Numbered from the stretch's first letter, positions 33,506 to 43,370 are shown. The stretch: 64,000 nucleotides of DNA from AP-15 sp963724435 (GCA_963724435.1 CAVRUN010000001.1:372001-436000), one strand, 5' to 3'. Numbers and translations are program-made. Notes: generated from the sequence alone by a model not told the origin.

Positions 33506-34849
33506 ATGCCAAAGCGCATGCACCTCGCCTTCGACCTCTCCTACATTCACATGGAGGGGCGCTGGCGCATGCCGGGTTCCTGGCGGCAATACACATACCC
33601 CGATGTGCGCGCATTCGAAGAAATCGCGCGGATCGCCGAGCGCGGCCTGCTCGACATGCTATTCTCCGGCGACGGCACCGGCGTCCCGAGCACCTGGCAG
33701 AAAAGCCGTAATGCAGCAATACGCTGGGGGGTCTCGTGGCCGCGCCAGGACTTGGCGCCCATGGCAGTGGCGATGTCGCGGGTGACCCAGCGTCTGGGCT
33801 TTGGCGTCACCTATTCGACGACATTCATGCATCCCTATTATATGGCGCGCCTGTTCAACTCGCTCGATCACGTCACTGGCGGTCGCATTGCGTTCAATGT
33901 CATTAGCTCGACGCGACGTTCCGATTACGGGAACTACGGCTATGACGAGATCGTCGATCACGACGGGCGCTACGACCGGATGGAGGAATTCATCGACGTC
34001 TGCCGAGAGTTGTGGAATTCCGTCGAGCCGGACGCGATGATTTGGGATGACGCGACCGGCGAGGTCGGCGATCCGGCGAAAGTGCATGACGTCGATCACC
34101 GCGGAAGGTTCTTTAAGGTCACTGGGCCGCTCAACACGCCGCCTTCGCCGCAGGGACGGCCGGTATTATTGCAAGCGGGAAACTCACCGCGCGGCGTGCG
34201 CGCCTCGGCCTATGTCGCCGATATGGTGTTCGGTGCCGACATGCCGCTCGAATTGCAGGTCAGGCAGCGCAAAATGCTCGACGACGCGCTAATTGCGATG
34301 GGCCGCGACCCGCAGAGCCTTGGTATCATCTGGCAGCAGCCTTGCGTCGTTGCCGAGACAGAGCGCGAGGCCGTGGCGCGCCGCGAGATGCTGTTGAATG
34401 CGATCCCCGAGGAGGGCGTCGGTGTTTATCTATCGCATAACGCCGGCTATGATTTCTCGACATTACCAGAGCGTTTCACACTCGGCGAATTGCACCGCGA
34501 GATCATCGCCAGCCAAGCCTCGCCGGGTGGCTTTGTCCGCGAGTTGGTCACGCAGCTCGGGGCGGAGACCGAGATTACCCGCAAGGAATTCTTCGATTAC
34601 GGACGCGGCTTTGCGACCAGCTATACGAGAACGATTGCCGGCACTGCAGGCCAGGTTGCAGACCATCTCGAACGCGTGTTCGAGGCGACCGGCAGCCATG
34701 GCGGGTTCATGTTGGGACACGTCGTGTCGATGCCGGGTGACCTTGCCGCGATCGCTGATCTGCTGGTGCCGGAATTACAGCGACGCGGCCGGTTCCGCAG
34801 GCGATACAGGGGGACTACGCTGCGCGAAAACCTGTTTGATGACGATTAG
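33506..34849 (+). CDS. Flavin-dependent monooxygenase, NtaA/SnaA/DszA family (second copy)
   Basis: A 447-residue luciferase-like enzyme 11 bp after the transporter ATPase. Landmarks are MHLAFDLSYIHMEGRWRMPG, FSGDGTGVPSTW, QRLGFGVTYSTTFMHPYYMA, FNSLDHVTGGRIAFNVISST, RYDRMEEFIDVCRELWNSVE and RPVLLQAGNSPRGVRASAYV. It differs clearly from the 29120-30481 paralogue, notably in the N-terminal substrate loop (SYIHMEGRW). Being in one operon with an uptake system suggests it attacks the imported compound. FMNH2 must come from a reductase outside the window. Confidence 0.88.
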   Translation: MPKRMHLAFDLSYIHMEGRWRMPGSWRQYTYPDVRAFEEIARIAERGLLDMLFSGDGTGVPSTWQKSRNAAIRWGVSWPRQDLAPMAVAMSRVTQRLGFGVTYSTTFMHPYYMARLFNSLDHVTGGRIAFNVISSTRRSDYGNYGYDEIVDHDGRYDRMEEFIDVCRELWNSVEPDAMIWDDATGEVGDPAKVHDVDHRGRFFKVTGPLNTPPSPQGRPVLLQAGNSPRGVRASAYVADMVFGADMPLELQVRQRKMLDDALIAMGRDPQSLGIIWQQPCVVAETEREAVARREMLLNAIPEEGVGVYLSHNAGYDFSTLPERFTLGELHREIIASQASPGGFVRELVTQLGAETEITRKEFFDYGRGFATSYTRTIAGTAGQVADHLERVFEATGSHGGFMLGHVVSMPGDLAAIADLLVPELQRRGRFRRRYRGTTLRENLFDDD

Positions 34850-34991
34850 GCTTTGCTCACGACAATAAGGGGAGGGCGCCTGAGATGACGGGTGCATTCA
34901 GCGTCGGGAAGGGCGAAGCGCTGACGCAATTCCCACACGATCGGGGAGGGTTTGCGGATCAGTTAATCGGCGGTCTGTGGAGTAGCCGACC

Positions 34992-36368
34992 GTGCAAATA
35001 GACGCGCTGTTCAAACCGAAATCGATTGCCGTCGTCGGTGCATCGGACAAACCGACGCCCGGCCGGCGTATTATCACCTCGCTTGATCGTCTAGGCTTTG
35101 CCGGGCGCATCTATCCGGTCAATCCGAATTACGCGGCGGTGCTGAACCGGCCCTGTTATGCAAGCCTCGCTGATCTTCCCGAAGCCCCGGATGTCGGTGT
35201 GTTTTGCCTTGGTCATGAGCGGGTTGTCGACGCCTTTATCGCCGGGGCAAAGCGCGGCATGAAGGCCGCTGTCATTTACGACGGCGGGTTTGCCGAACAC
35301 AGCGAGGCCGGGCGCGAGCGGCAGGCGCAGATCACTGAGATTTGCCGAGATCACGACATCGCCCTCTGCGGCCCCAACTGCATGGGCATCCTGAGCCCGC
35401 ATCAGAGGAGCACGACCTATCTTCAGGAGCTGCGCGACCCGACTGGCCTCGCCGGCAATGTCGGCATCATTTCGCATAGTGGCGGGCTGTGCGTCAGCCT
35501 GGTTGCCGATACGAGGCGCTTCGGGTTCAGTCACGTTATCTCTCCAGGCAATGAAGCGGCCGTGACCGTGGCGGAGTTTCTCGAATACCTCGTTGCCGAC
35601 CCGGACACGAAAATCATCGGCGGTTTCATTGAGACAATCCGGCACAAAGATCGCTTTGCGGCCGCGCTCGACCGCGCCCATCGGCTGGGCAAACCCGTTG
35701 TGCTGATCCGGGTCGGCAGGAGCGAACGTGCGAGGGGAGCGATCGTTTCTCACACCGGTGGACCGGCGGAAGATCCGGAAGTGACCGCCGAATTGTTCCG
35801 GGCGCATCATGTCATCGAGGTGGAGGACCTGGTCGAACTGACCGAGACGCTGGCCGCGCTGCAAGCGGCGAAATCCTCGGCAGGGCGACGCATTGCGGTC
35901 ATAACCTCATCGGGCGGCTTATCCGAACTGATCCTCGACATTGCCGCCGCCCGCGACCTCGTGTTGCCACCGTTATCGGCTGCGCAGAAAGCGCAGATTA
36001 CGGAAGGCATCGGCTTTATCACGGGCGACGGCAATCCGTGCGACGCCTGGGGCAGCGGCGCCTTCGCCGCGAACCTGCCAAAGGCGCTGGCACTGTTCAA
36101 TGAGAGCCAAGACCATGATGCGATCGTCCTGTTGCGCGACAATTTAGACGAACAACCGTTCGATCAGCCTGAAACCGCGCGGAGCTACATTGAGATGTTT
36201 GCGCGCGCCGCCGAACAGAGCCGGAAGCCGCATTACCTGCTTACCACGCGGCCGGGCATTATCGATCGCAGGCTGGTCGCGTATTTGCGCGAGCACGGGG
36301 TCGGGGTCATTGGCGGCCTGGGCGAAGGGCTAAGCGCAATCGACCGACTTTCTGTCGGCGCCAATTAG
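34992..36368 (+). CDS. NDP-forming acyl-CoA synthetase, alpha-subunit-like protein
   Basis: A 458-residue protein with an N-terminal CoA-binding Rossmann domain (SIAVVGASDKPTPGRRIITS) and two succinyl-CoA synthetase-type flavodoxin domains (CGPNCMGILSPHQR, GIISHSGGLCVSLVADTRRF, VLIRVGRSERARGAIVSHTG with a candidate phospho-histidine). The ATP-grasp beta domain present in fused 700-residue acetate-CoA ligases is missing and no separate beta gene is seen here. GTG 34992 is the start, with GGAG upstream. It is followed by an enoyl-CoA hydratase after 11 bp. The pair could activate and process a short acyl product, or the protein may act as a CoA-binding or transferase-like relative. Confidence 0.8.
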   Translation: MQIDALFKPKSIAVVGASDKPTPGRRIITSLDRLGFAGRIYPVNPNYAAVLNRPCYASLADLPEAPDVGVFCLGHERVVDAFIAGAKRGMKAAVIYDGGFAEHSEAGRERQAQITEICRDHDIALCGPNCMGILSPHQRSTTYLQELRDPTGLAGNVGIISHSGGLCVSLVADTRRFGFSHVISPGNEAAVTVAEFLEYLVADPDTKIIGGFIETIRHKDRFAAALDRAHRLGKPVVLIRVGRSERARGAIVSHTGGPAEDPEVTAELFRAHHVIEVEDLVELTETLAALQAAKSSAGRRIAVITSSGGLSELILDIAAARDLVLPPLSAAQKAQITEGIGFITGDGNPCDAWGSGAFAANLPKALALFNESQDHDAIVLLRDNLDEQPFDQPETARSYIEMFARAAEQSRKPHYLLTTRPGIIDRRLVAYLREHGVGVIGGLGEGLSAIDRLSVGAN

Positions 36369-36379
36369 GGAGGACGCAA

Positions 36380-37198
36380 ATGGCGGACGAGATCGTCCTT
36401 TACGAAGTCGATGAAAAAGTCAGTATTATCACGCTCAATCGGCCGGACAAGCTGAATGCGATCAGCGGCGAGCTGCAATCTGCGCTGACCGACGCCTTCA
36501 CCAAGGCCGAGGCGGATCCGGCGACCAGTATTGTGCTATTGCGCGCCAATGGGCGCAGCTTCTGCGCCGGCTACGATATCGGCGCCAAAGAACCTGGCGC
36601 CGACGACTGGCGGAGCGACCCGACCAAGGCGCATGCACATCTCCATCCGCAGCTCGAATTCGAGATGACGCCATGGCTGATGCGCAAGCCGGTCATCGCC
36701 TCGGTGCAGGGCCATGTGCTCGGCGGCGGGTGCGAACTCGTCATGCTTTGCGACCTGACGATCGCCGCCGACAACGCGACCTTCGGAGAACCGGAGGTGC
36801 GGTTTTCTTCGGTCGGGCCGGCGATTGTGATGCCGCTGATCATCGGTTACAAAAGGGCGCGGGAACTTTTGTATTTCGGTGATCAGATCGACGCGCGGAC
36901 CGCACTCGACTTCGGCATGATCAACCGCGTGGTGCCGCTCGCCGAGCTGCCTACCGCCAGCCTCAACTACGCCAAACGCCTATCGCTGGTCTCGCCGGAA
37001 GCGCTCTGTGCGACAAAGCGAGCGGTCAACCGGGTCGGTGATGCGGCGGGTTTTCGCACGGCGCTTTATGCCGGGCTTGACGTCGTTGGTCCCCTTTATG
37101 CGACGACGACCGAGGTGGGCGCGCGATTCCGTGAAATTGCCGCCACCGAGGGTGTCCCGGCCGCGGTACGCTGGCGCTCGGCCCAATTCAAGGAATAA
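36380..37198 (+). CDS. Enoyl-CoA hydratase/isomerase family protein
   Basis: A 272-residue crotonase-fold protein that acts on acyl-CoA thioesters. Visible are the oxyanion-hole segments ANGRSFCAGYDIG (near residue 60) and SVQGHVLGGGCELVMLCDLT (near residue 115), then FGEPEVRFSSVGPAIVMPLI. The second glutamate region is present (FGEPEVR), so hydratase activity is possible. A good site (AGGGAGGA) precedes ATG 36380. It is the last gene of the run that starts with the polar amino acid transporter. The next gene is convergent. Confidence 0.88.
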   Translation: MADEIVLYEVDEKVSIITLNRPDKLNAISGELQSALTDAFTKAEADPATSIVLLRANGRSFCAGYDIGAKEPGADDWRSDPTKAHAHLHPQLEFEMTPWLMRKPVIASVQGHVLGGGCELVMLCDLTIAADNATFGEPEVRFSSVGPAIVMPLIIGYKRARELLYFGDQIDARTALDFGMINRVVPLAELPTASLNYAKRLSLVSPEALCATKRAVNRVGDAAGFRTALYAGLDVVGPLYATTTEVGARFREIAATEGVPAAVRWRSAQFKE

Positions 37199-37323
37199 TT
37201 GCTCGAGTGTTGGCGGGCATCTTACCTGCTATTCGCTGGCCCAGCCGCCGTCGCCTCCCCGCCGGGCAGAGTGAGGGAGGCCGACCGCATTGCCACTGTG
37301 GGGCGGCTCAAAGGCGCCAGTTG

Positions 37324-38634
37324 CTACGCGTCCAGCGTGTTCTCCCGCTCCCATTCGGTGAGATGGCGCATGTAATCGCCCCATTGGGCGAGCCGCAATT
37401 TGATATACGAGTCGACAAAACCCGCACCGAGCGACTCGCGTAATCTCGTCGATGCCTCGAAGGCCCGTAGTGAATCGAGGAGATTGAGCGGCAATCGCGG
37501 AACCCCGGCGGGTGCAGTGCCAGGCTCGTACATGTTAATGTCGAGCCGTTTGCCGGGATCGAGGCGGCGGGCGACCCCATCGAGGCCACCAGCCAGGATG
37601 CCGGCCTGCAGCAAATAGGGATTCGCAGCGCCGTCCATTAGCCTCAATTCAAAGCGGCCGGGTTCTGGGATACGCACCATATGCGTGCGGTTGTTCGCAC
37701 CGTAACTGATAGCGTTTGGCGACCAGGTCGCCCCGGAGGTAGTCGGCGCCGCGTTAATCCGCTTAAAACTGTTAACGGTCGGTGTGAACAACGCGGTCAG
37801 CGCCTCGGCGTGGGCGAGGATGCCGCCAAGAAAATGATAGGCGAGAGGGGAGAGGCCGAGCTCACCTAGCGGATCCAGGAACAGGTTGGTCCTGCCCTGG
37901 GGATCCCACAATGATATGTGAGCGTGGCAGCCATTGCCGGTCAGATGCATAAATGGCTTGGGCATAAACGTAGCGCGCAGCCCGTGTTGCCGGGCTAGCT
38001 CCTTGACCATAAACTTAAAGAACACGTGACGATCGGCGGTAACCAGCGCGTCATCATACGTCCAGTTCATCTCGAACTGGCCGTTTGCATCCTCGTGATC
38101 ACTTTGATACGGCCCCCAGCCGAGCCCCAGCATGGCATCGCTGATCGCACGAATGAGCTCATAATGCCGCAGTAGCGCCGTTTGGTCGTAGCAGGGTTTG
38201 GCCTGTCGGTCACCGTCGTCACCAACCGCCCTTCCGTCTGGCCGCAGTACAAAAAACTCGGCCTCAACGCCCGATTTGAGCCGATAGCCTGCCGCCTCGG
38301 CTGCTGCGATCTGGCGCTTCAAGACATGGCGCGGCGCATGCTCGACCGGCTTGCCGCGCATGTGAAGATCGGCGGCCAGCCATCCAACCTCAGGCTTCCA
38401 GGGGATCTGGATCAGGCTCTCCAAATCAGGCATTGCAAACATGTCCGGGTCGGCCGGAGTAAGGTCGAGATGGGTTGCAAAACCGGCAAATGCGGCGCCG
38501 TCGCGCTGCATCTGCTCGATCGCTGCGGCCGGCACCAGCTTTGCGCGCAATACGCCGAAGAGATCAACAAAGCTGATCAGGAAATACTGGATCCCAGTGT
38601 CTGCCGCCAGCTTCGCAAGGTCGTGCGACATCAA
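37324..38634 (-). CDS. Glutamine synthetase-like ligase: gamma-glutamylmethylamide synthetase / GlnT
   Basis: A 436-residue type III-like glutamine synthetase family enzyme that joins ammonia or methylamine to glutamate with ATP. Landmarks are YFLISFVDLFGVLRAKLVP (beta-grasp), GVEAEFFVL (metal site), SDHEDANGQFEMNW, the NGCHAHISLWD loop, SPNAISYGANNRTHMVRIPE and RFELRLMDGAANPYL. It is the last gene of a minus-strand set with three glutamate-synthase-like proteins. In methylotrophs that arrangement encodes gmaS with mgsABC of the N-methylglutamate pathway; in rhizobia a similar set is called glxBCD-glnT. GmaS and GlnT cannot be separated with certainty by eye. The start is Met1 or Met2 (38634/38631). 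Confidence 0.8.
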   Translation of the reverse strand: MMSHDLAKLAADTGIQYFLISFVDLFGVLRAKLVPAAAIEQMQRDGAAFAGFATHLDLTPADPDMFAMPDLESLIQIPWKPEVGWLAADLHMRGKPVEHAPRHVLKRQIAAAEAAGYRLKSGVEAEFFVLRPDGRAVGDDGDRQAKPCYDQTALLRHYELIRAISDAMLGLGWGPYQSDHEDANGQFEMNWTYDDALVTADRHVFFKFMVKELARQHGLRATFMPKPFMHLTGNGCHAHISLWDPQGRTNLFLDPLGELGLSPLAYHFLGGILAHAEALTALFTPTVNSFKRINAAPTTSGATWSPNAISYGANNRTHMVRIPEPGRFELRLMDGAANPYLLQAGILAGGLDGVARRLDPGKRLDINMYEPGTAPAGVPRLPLNLLDSLRAFEASTRLRESLGAGFVDSYIKLRLAQWGDYMRHLTEWERENTLDA

Positions 38635-38652
38635 GGTCCCCCTTTTTGGTGT

Positions 38653-39970
38653 TCAATACCTCGTCTGGCCCGGTATCCAGTCGGTCCCGGCGAGTGGAAC
38701 ACCCGCCATTGCGGCGGCTTCGACCGTTAATGCGGCGAGATCTTCCGGTTCGAGATTGTGGAGATGCGACTTGCCGCAGGCCCGCGCCAAGGTCTGCGCT
38801 TCCATCGTCAGCACGGTCAGGTAATTGCGGATCCGTCGCGCACCCTCCTCGACGTCAAGCCGGCTTTCGAGCGACGGGTCTTGCGTCGCAATGCCGACTG
38901 GGCAGCGCCCGGTATGGCAATGGTGGCAGGCGCCCGGCTCGGTGCCGAGTGCCCGATAATCCTCGATATGGATTGCCCGGTTGCAGCCGAGCGCCACCAA
39001 TGCCGCAGTACCAATCGAGACCGCATCGGCGCCCATTGCCAACGCCTTCGCAACATCGGCGCCGCTGCGGATACCGCCGGAGATGATCAGCTGTACCTTG
39101 CGATGTTGGCCGAGCTCCTGCAGCGCTTCGACCGCTTGCCGCAGAGCCGGCAAAGTCGGAATCCCAGCATGCTCGATAAATACTTCCTGGGTCGCACCGG
39201 TGCCACCCTGCATGCCGTCGAGCACAACGACATCGGCACCGGCCTTGACCGCGAGCTGGACGTCAAACCGCGGCCGCGCCGAACCGATCTTGACAAAGAC
39301 CGGCTTTTCCCAGTCGGTCGCCTCGCGCAACTCCTCGATCTTGATCGCCAGATCGTCGGGCCCGGTCCAATCCGGGTGACGACAGGCGCTGCGCTGATCG
39401 ATGCCCTGCGGCAAGGTCCGCATATCAGCCACCCGCTGGGTGATCTTCTGCCCCAACAACATGCCGCCACCGCCCGGCTTAGCCCCCTGACCGACAACGA
39501 TTTCAACAGCCTCGCAAGCGCGCAAATGATCAGGGTCAAGGCCATAGCGAGATGGCAACACCTGATAGATCAGGATTGTCGAACTCGCTGCGCTCTTCCT
39601 CGCTCATGCCGCCGTCGCCGGTCGTCGTGCAGGTCCCGACCGCGCTGGCGCCACGGCCGAGTGCGCGTTTGGCATTAGCCCCGATCGCACCAAAGCTCAT
39701 CCCTGCAATCGTGATTGGGATCTTTAGCTCGATCGGTTTCGCGGCAAATCGCGTGCCCAGCGTCACATCGGTGGCACAGCGCTCGCGATAGCCTTCGAGC
39801 GGGTAGCGTGACATTGAGGCGCCGAGCAACACGAGGTCGTCAAAGCTCGGCAATGGCCGCAAAGTTCCGAAGCCTCTGATCTGATAGAGGCCGTCGTCGG
39901 CGGCGCGTTCGATTTCAGCCATGATCTCGGGCGAAAAGGTGGCTGAGTGGCGCAGAGGAGATCCGGCCAT
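38653..39970 (-). pseudogene. mgsC: N-methylglutamate synthase subunit C / GlxD (FMN-binding glutamate synthase domain), one-base frameshift
   Basis: The FMN/3Fe-4S subunit related to the central and FMN domains of glutamate synthase. ATG 39970 (MAGSPLRHSATFSPEI) leads through GLYQIRGFGTLRPLPSFDDL and TCTTTGDGGMSEEER; near 39570 the frame must shift by one base to continue LIYQVLPSRYGLDPDHLRAC, GQGAKPGGGGMLLG, MQGGTGATQEVFIEH, VQLIISGGIRSGADVAKALA and the cluster motif CHHCHTGRCPVG. The total of 1318 nt is one more than a 438-residue gene needs, so a single inserted base is the fault. Everything else is intact. It lies 18 bp before the synthetase gene. Confidence 0.82.
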
Positions 39971-39972
39971 CG

Positions 39973-40656
39973 TCAATATTCGGTGGCGTGGTTGATGTGG
40001 AAATTGTAGAGGCGCCGCGCCGAGCCATAATGCCGGAAACGGGCCGCATCTGCCATAACCCCAGCGCGTTCCAGTAATCGGGCGACGCGCTCCGTGTCGT
40101 CCCGGGTCATGTCCTTTTCGATGCAATCGGCACCCAGGCTGGCGACGCTACCGGCGACAAAGATCTCGGCTTCATACAGCGAGTCGCCGAGATCGTGACC
40201 GGCCTCCCCGCAAACCACCAACGCGCCGGCCTGGCCCATGAAAGCGCTCATGTGGCCTACCGAACCGCCGACGACGATGCTGACCCCCTTCATCGAGATG
40301 CCGCAGCGCGCGCCCGCATTGCCTTCGATGACGACCAGTCCGCCACGACCCGATGCGGCAGTCGATTGCGATGCGTTGCCGCGCACCCGAACAAGCCCGC
40401 TCATGATGTTCTCAGCAAGCCCGGTTCCGGCATGGCCATCTACCACTACTGTGGCCGCCGCGTTCATTCCGGCGCAGTAATAGCCGACATGCCCCTTGAC
40501 CTCGACCTGCACCGGCTGGGTCACGCCCACCGCAATCGCGTGGGCACCGTTGGGGTTTACTATTCGCCAATAAAGCTCATTGGTGTTCGGAGTGAGCCGG
40601 TGCAGCCCCTCATTTAGGGCGCGGACCGAGCTCTGTGCCAGATCGATCTCAATCAC
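39973..40656 (-). CDS. mgsB: N-methylglutamate synthase subunit B / GlxC (GXGXG domain)
   Basis: A 227-residue protein made of the glutamate synthase C-terminal beta-helix domain: repeated Gly motifs GHVGYYCAGMNAAATVVVDG, GLVRVRGNASQSTAASGRGG, GNAGARCGISMKGVSIVVGG and AFMGQAGALVVCGEAGHDLG. It is structural within the synthase. GTG 40656 is the start because it overlaps the mgsA stop (GTGA) and leads straight into IEIDLAQSSVRALNEGLHRL; a longer frame from 40923 lies inside mgsA. It ends 2 bp before the mgsC start. Confidence 0.85.
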   Translation of the reverse strand: MIEIDLAQSSVRALNEGLHRLTPNTNELYWRIVNPNGAHAIAVGVTQPVQVEVKGHVGYYCAGMNAAATVVVDGHAGTGLAENIMSGLVRVRGNASQSTAASGRGGLVVIEGNAGARCGISMKGVSIVVGGSVGHMSAFMGQAGALVVCGEAGHDLGDSLYEAEIFVAGSVASLGADCIEKDMTRDDTERVARLLERAGVMADAARFRHYGSARRLYNFHINHATEY

Positions 40657-41552
40657 TGGCGCTGCCAGCAATAGACGGTTGCAGGCTGTGGCTCCCAGAT
40701 ATTGGCGTTGCGTGCGTTGGGTAAGGTCGCAATCGCGCGGTACTCGGTCGCCATTGCGACCCAGTCCTCGGTTTCGGCGAGGACCGCGGGCTTGCAGGCG
40801 ATCGGGTCGCGCAGAATTGCAAACCCATCCTTGGTTCCGACGGCAAAGGTGTAAAAGCCGTCGAGATCGCTGAGCGCCGCTTCGAGCGCCTGGGTTAGGC
40901 TCATTCCCTGGCGCAGACGCCAAGTCAGATAACCCGCGGCGACCTCGGTATCGTTGTCGGTCAGGAAATGGATACCTTCGCGGCGCAGCAATTGCCGCAC
41001 CCGGTTGTGGTTTGACAGCGACCCGTTATGCACGAGGCAGAGATCGAGGCCGGTCGCGAACGGGTGGGAGTGTTCGGTCGTCACCGCACTTTCCGTCGCC
41101 ATCCGCGTGTGGCCGAGGGCGTGCGTGCCGGATCGGCGTTCAAGGCCGAAGCGCTGCGCCACGGCATCCGGTAGACCGATATCCTTAAATACCTCGATGC
41201 GCTCGCCAAAGCTGAACATGCCCAACTCTGCGTGCTTATCGGTAAGCCAATCGAAAAAGTGCTGCTGATCGCCGCCCAATGTAAAGACTGCGTGACTGCC
41301 GTAGTGCCGTGTTGGCTCGGCAATCGCAAATGCTTTGCGCAGCTCGGTCTCCAAGAGAGACCAATCGTATCCTTCACTGGGCGCGTGCAGGGTCGCCTTG
41401 AATGCGCCATAGGACGCCGCATCGCCATACAGGGCAAAGCCGGTGCTATCGGGGCCACGCTGGGCCATTTGCCCCAACATGCCGGCCAAGAAAGGCCCAA
41501 GACTTGGCCTTGCCTGACCGCGCTTGAAAAACAACCCGACGATGCCGCACAT
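40653..41552 (-). CDS. mgsA: N-methylglutamate synthase subunit A / GlxB (class II glutamine amidotransferase)
   Basis: A 299-residue Ntn-type glutaminase domain. The first residues are MCGIVGLFFKRGQ; Cys after the initiator Met is the nucleophile, so Met 41552 rather than 41555 is the true start. RGPDSTGFALYG, the HTRMATESAVTTEHSHPFAT segment, LVHNGSLSNHNRVRQLLRRE and DNDTEVAAGYLTWRL match PurF/GltB-type glutaminases. In the pathway it supplies the amino donor site for making N-methylglutamate. It is the first gene of mgsABC-gmaS. The 270 bp upstream, shared with a divergent peptide transporter, should hold both promoters, but no operator was recognised. Confidence 0.85.
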   Translation of the reverse strand: MCGIVGLFFKRGQARPSLGPFLAGMLGQMAQRGPDSTGFALYGDAASYGAFKATLHAPSEGYDWSLLETELRKAFAIAEPTRHYGSHAVFTLGGDQQHFFDWLTDKHAELGMFSFGERIEVFKDIGLPDAVAQRFGLERRSGTHALGHTRMATESAVTTEHSHPFATGLDLCLVHNGSLSNHNRVRQLLRREGIHFLTDNDTEVAAGYLTWRLRQGMSLTQALEAALSDLDGFYTFAVGTKDGFAILRDPIACKPAVLAETEDWVAMATEYRAIATLPNARNANIWEPQPATVYCWQRQ

Positions 41553-41822
41553 CAAAGCACTCCCGATAGGCCCAGAGCAAACTATGCTTCGGCTCCGTGT
41601 CTCGCAATGGTGTCAAAGCCATTACCAGGTGGGGCCTTCCGCACCCCTGTCGATCAATACTCGCCGATAAACCGTCCAACTGCTCAGCCATCTTCTGAGC
41701 GCTGGGGTCGACCCTCGAATAGCGGTGAATGTTTAGCGCAAGGCGAAGTGACGGGCGCCCGCCAGGCCTGGCATGGAAATTGCTGAGCGATAACCAATAA
41801 ATCCAGGATCAGAGGGCTTCCG

Positions 41823-43358
41823 ATGCGCGAAATGTCGTTGCAACCGCGGATCACTCGCCGCAGCGCGCTAAAGATGGCCGGGGCGGCCGCTTTACCGGCG
41901 CTGATCATACCGGCGCGAGCCGCCGAGGGTTCGGTCTTCCGCGCGGCTTTCGCGATCCAACCGGCGACGCTCGATCCGCAAAAGATGCGCGTCGGCGGAG
42001 TCGATTACAATTATGTCTACAATTGCTTCAGCCGCCTGACGACACAGGATCCGCAGCTGCGGGTGCTGCCGGATTTGGCGACCAGTTGGGATGCGAGCGA
42101 CGACCTCAAGGCCTGGACCTTTCATCTGCGCCCGGGGGTTAAGTTCCACAATGGTAAGCCATTTGATGCCTCGGATGTTGTCTTCACCTACAAGCGCATC
42201 CTCGATAAGAATGTCGGCTCGGTCTTGCGGGTCAATTTCGGCATTGTCACCAATATCGAAGTGGTCGATCCGCTGACCGTCAAGTTCCACCTGTCGATCC
42301 CCTATGCCGATTTGCCTGCTGCCACCGCGGCTTACCAGGCGGCGATCGTCACCGAGGGCACGCTCGACACATTGACCACGCATCCGATCGGCACCGGGCC
42401 GTTCCGCTTTGTCGAATATCGTCCGGGCGACCAGTTGGTGATGGAACGTAACCCCGACTATTTCCGGCCCGGCGTGCCGGCGCTCGATCGCGTGATCATC
42501 CGTATCATTCCGGAATTCACCACTGCCGTCTCGGCTCTTGAAAGCGGCGCCGTCGACGCGGTCTTTGACCTGCCGCCGGAGCAGGTGGACAATCTGAAGC
42601 ACAGCGCGGTGGCGCATGTCGAGGAGGTTCAGGCCGGACGCTGGCAGGGCATCATCTGGAACAACACGATGAAGCCGTTCGACGACATCCGCGTCCGGCG
42701 CGCCTTTAGCAAGATGGTGGACAAGCCTGCCCTCGCCGATATCGCGATGTTCGGCCACGCCACCCCGACATTGACGCCAATCCCGCCGTTTCACCCTTAC
42801 TTCCGCAAGGACATCGCAATCGGCGGCGCCGATATCCCCGGCGCGAAGAAGCTGTTGGCTGAGGCTGGTATCCCCGATGGGTTCCCGCTTGAGATGTATG
42901 TCCCCGGCTCCAACCCGCCGCGCGAACGGATTGCAACCGCGTTCCGCGACTCCGCCAAGCAAGCCGGCGTCAACGTGCAGCTGCGCACGGTGCCGCCGGA
43001 TAAGTTTTTTGCTGAGATGGAAGGCAAGGTGCGGTTTTCCGCCGACGGTTTCTACGGCCGCGCGACCCCGGATTTGATGGTGTACCCGTGGTACGACAGT
43101 GCCGGATCATGGAACAACACATTGTGGCATTACAAAAATCCCGAGGTCGATAAGGTCCTAGATGCCGCCCGCGCCACGACCGACAAGGGCGTGCAGGCAA
43201 AGCTTTACGGGCGTTTCCAGGAGCTGGTGTTGGACGACCCTCCCGGCAGCGTCATATTCGTGCAGAACTTTGCCTGTGGGGTCAGCAACAAGACAAAGAA
43301 CGTCGTGATCTCGCCTCTGATGTTGATGGATTTCAGCAAGACGGCGCTGGCCGCTTGA
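41823..43358 (+). CDS. ABC transporter substrate-binding protein, peptide/opine/nickel type (family 5)
   Basis: A 511-residue periplasmic binding protein. The N-terminus has a twin-arginine signal (ITRRSALKMAGAAALPALII, cleavage after ARA). SBP family 5 landmarks are PATLDPQKMRVGGVDYNYVY, LRVLPDLATSWDASDDLKAW, FHLRPGVKFHNGKPFDASDV, GTGPFRFVEYRPGDQLVMER and NNTMKPFDDIRVRRAFSKMV. It opens a plus-strand operon with two permeases and a fused ATPase. The cargo is probably a short peptide or peptide-like compound. It is divergent from mgsABC. Confidence 0.9.
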   Translation: MREMSLQPRITRRSALKMAGAAALPALIIPARAAEGSVFRAAFAIQPATLDPQKMRVGGVDYNYVYNCFSRLTTQDPQLRVLPDLATSWDASDDLKAWTFHLRPGVKFHNGKPFDASDVVFTYKRILDKNVGSVLRVNFGIVTNIEVVDPLTVKFHLSIPYADLPAATAAYQAAIVTEGTLDTLTTHPIGTGPFRFVEYRPGDQLVMERNPDYFRPGVPALDRVIIRIIPEFTTAVSALESGAVDAVFDLPPEQVDNLKHSAVAHVEEVQAGRWQGIIWNNTMKPFDDIRVRRAFSKMVDKPALADIAMFGHATPTLTPIPPFHPYFRKDIAIGGADIPGAKKLLAEAGIPDGFPLEMYVPGSNPPRERIATAFRDSAKQAGVNVQLRTVPPDKFFAEMEGKVRFSADGFYGRATPDLMVYPWYDSAGSWNNTLWHYKNPEVDKVLDAARATTDKGVQAKLYGRFQELVLDDPPGSVIFVQNFACGVSNKTKNVVISPLMLMDFSKTALAA

Positions 43359-43370
43359 GGAGCGGCTGCT

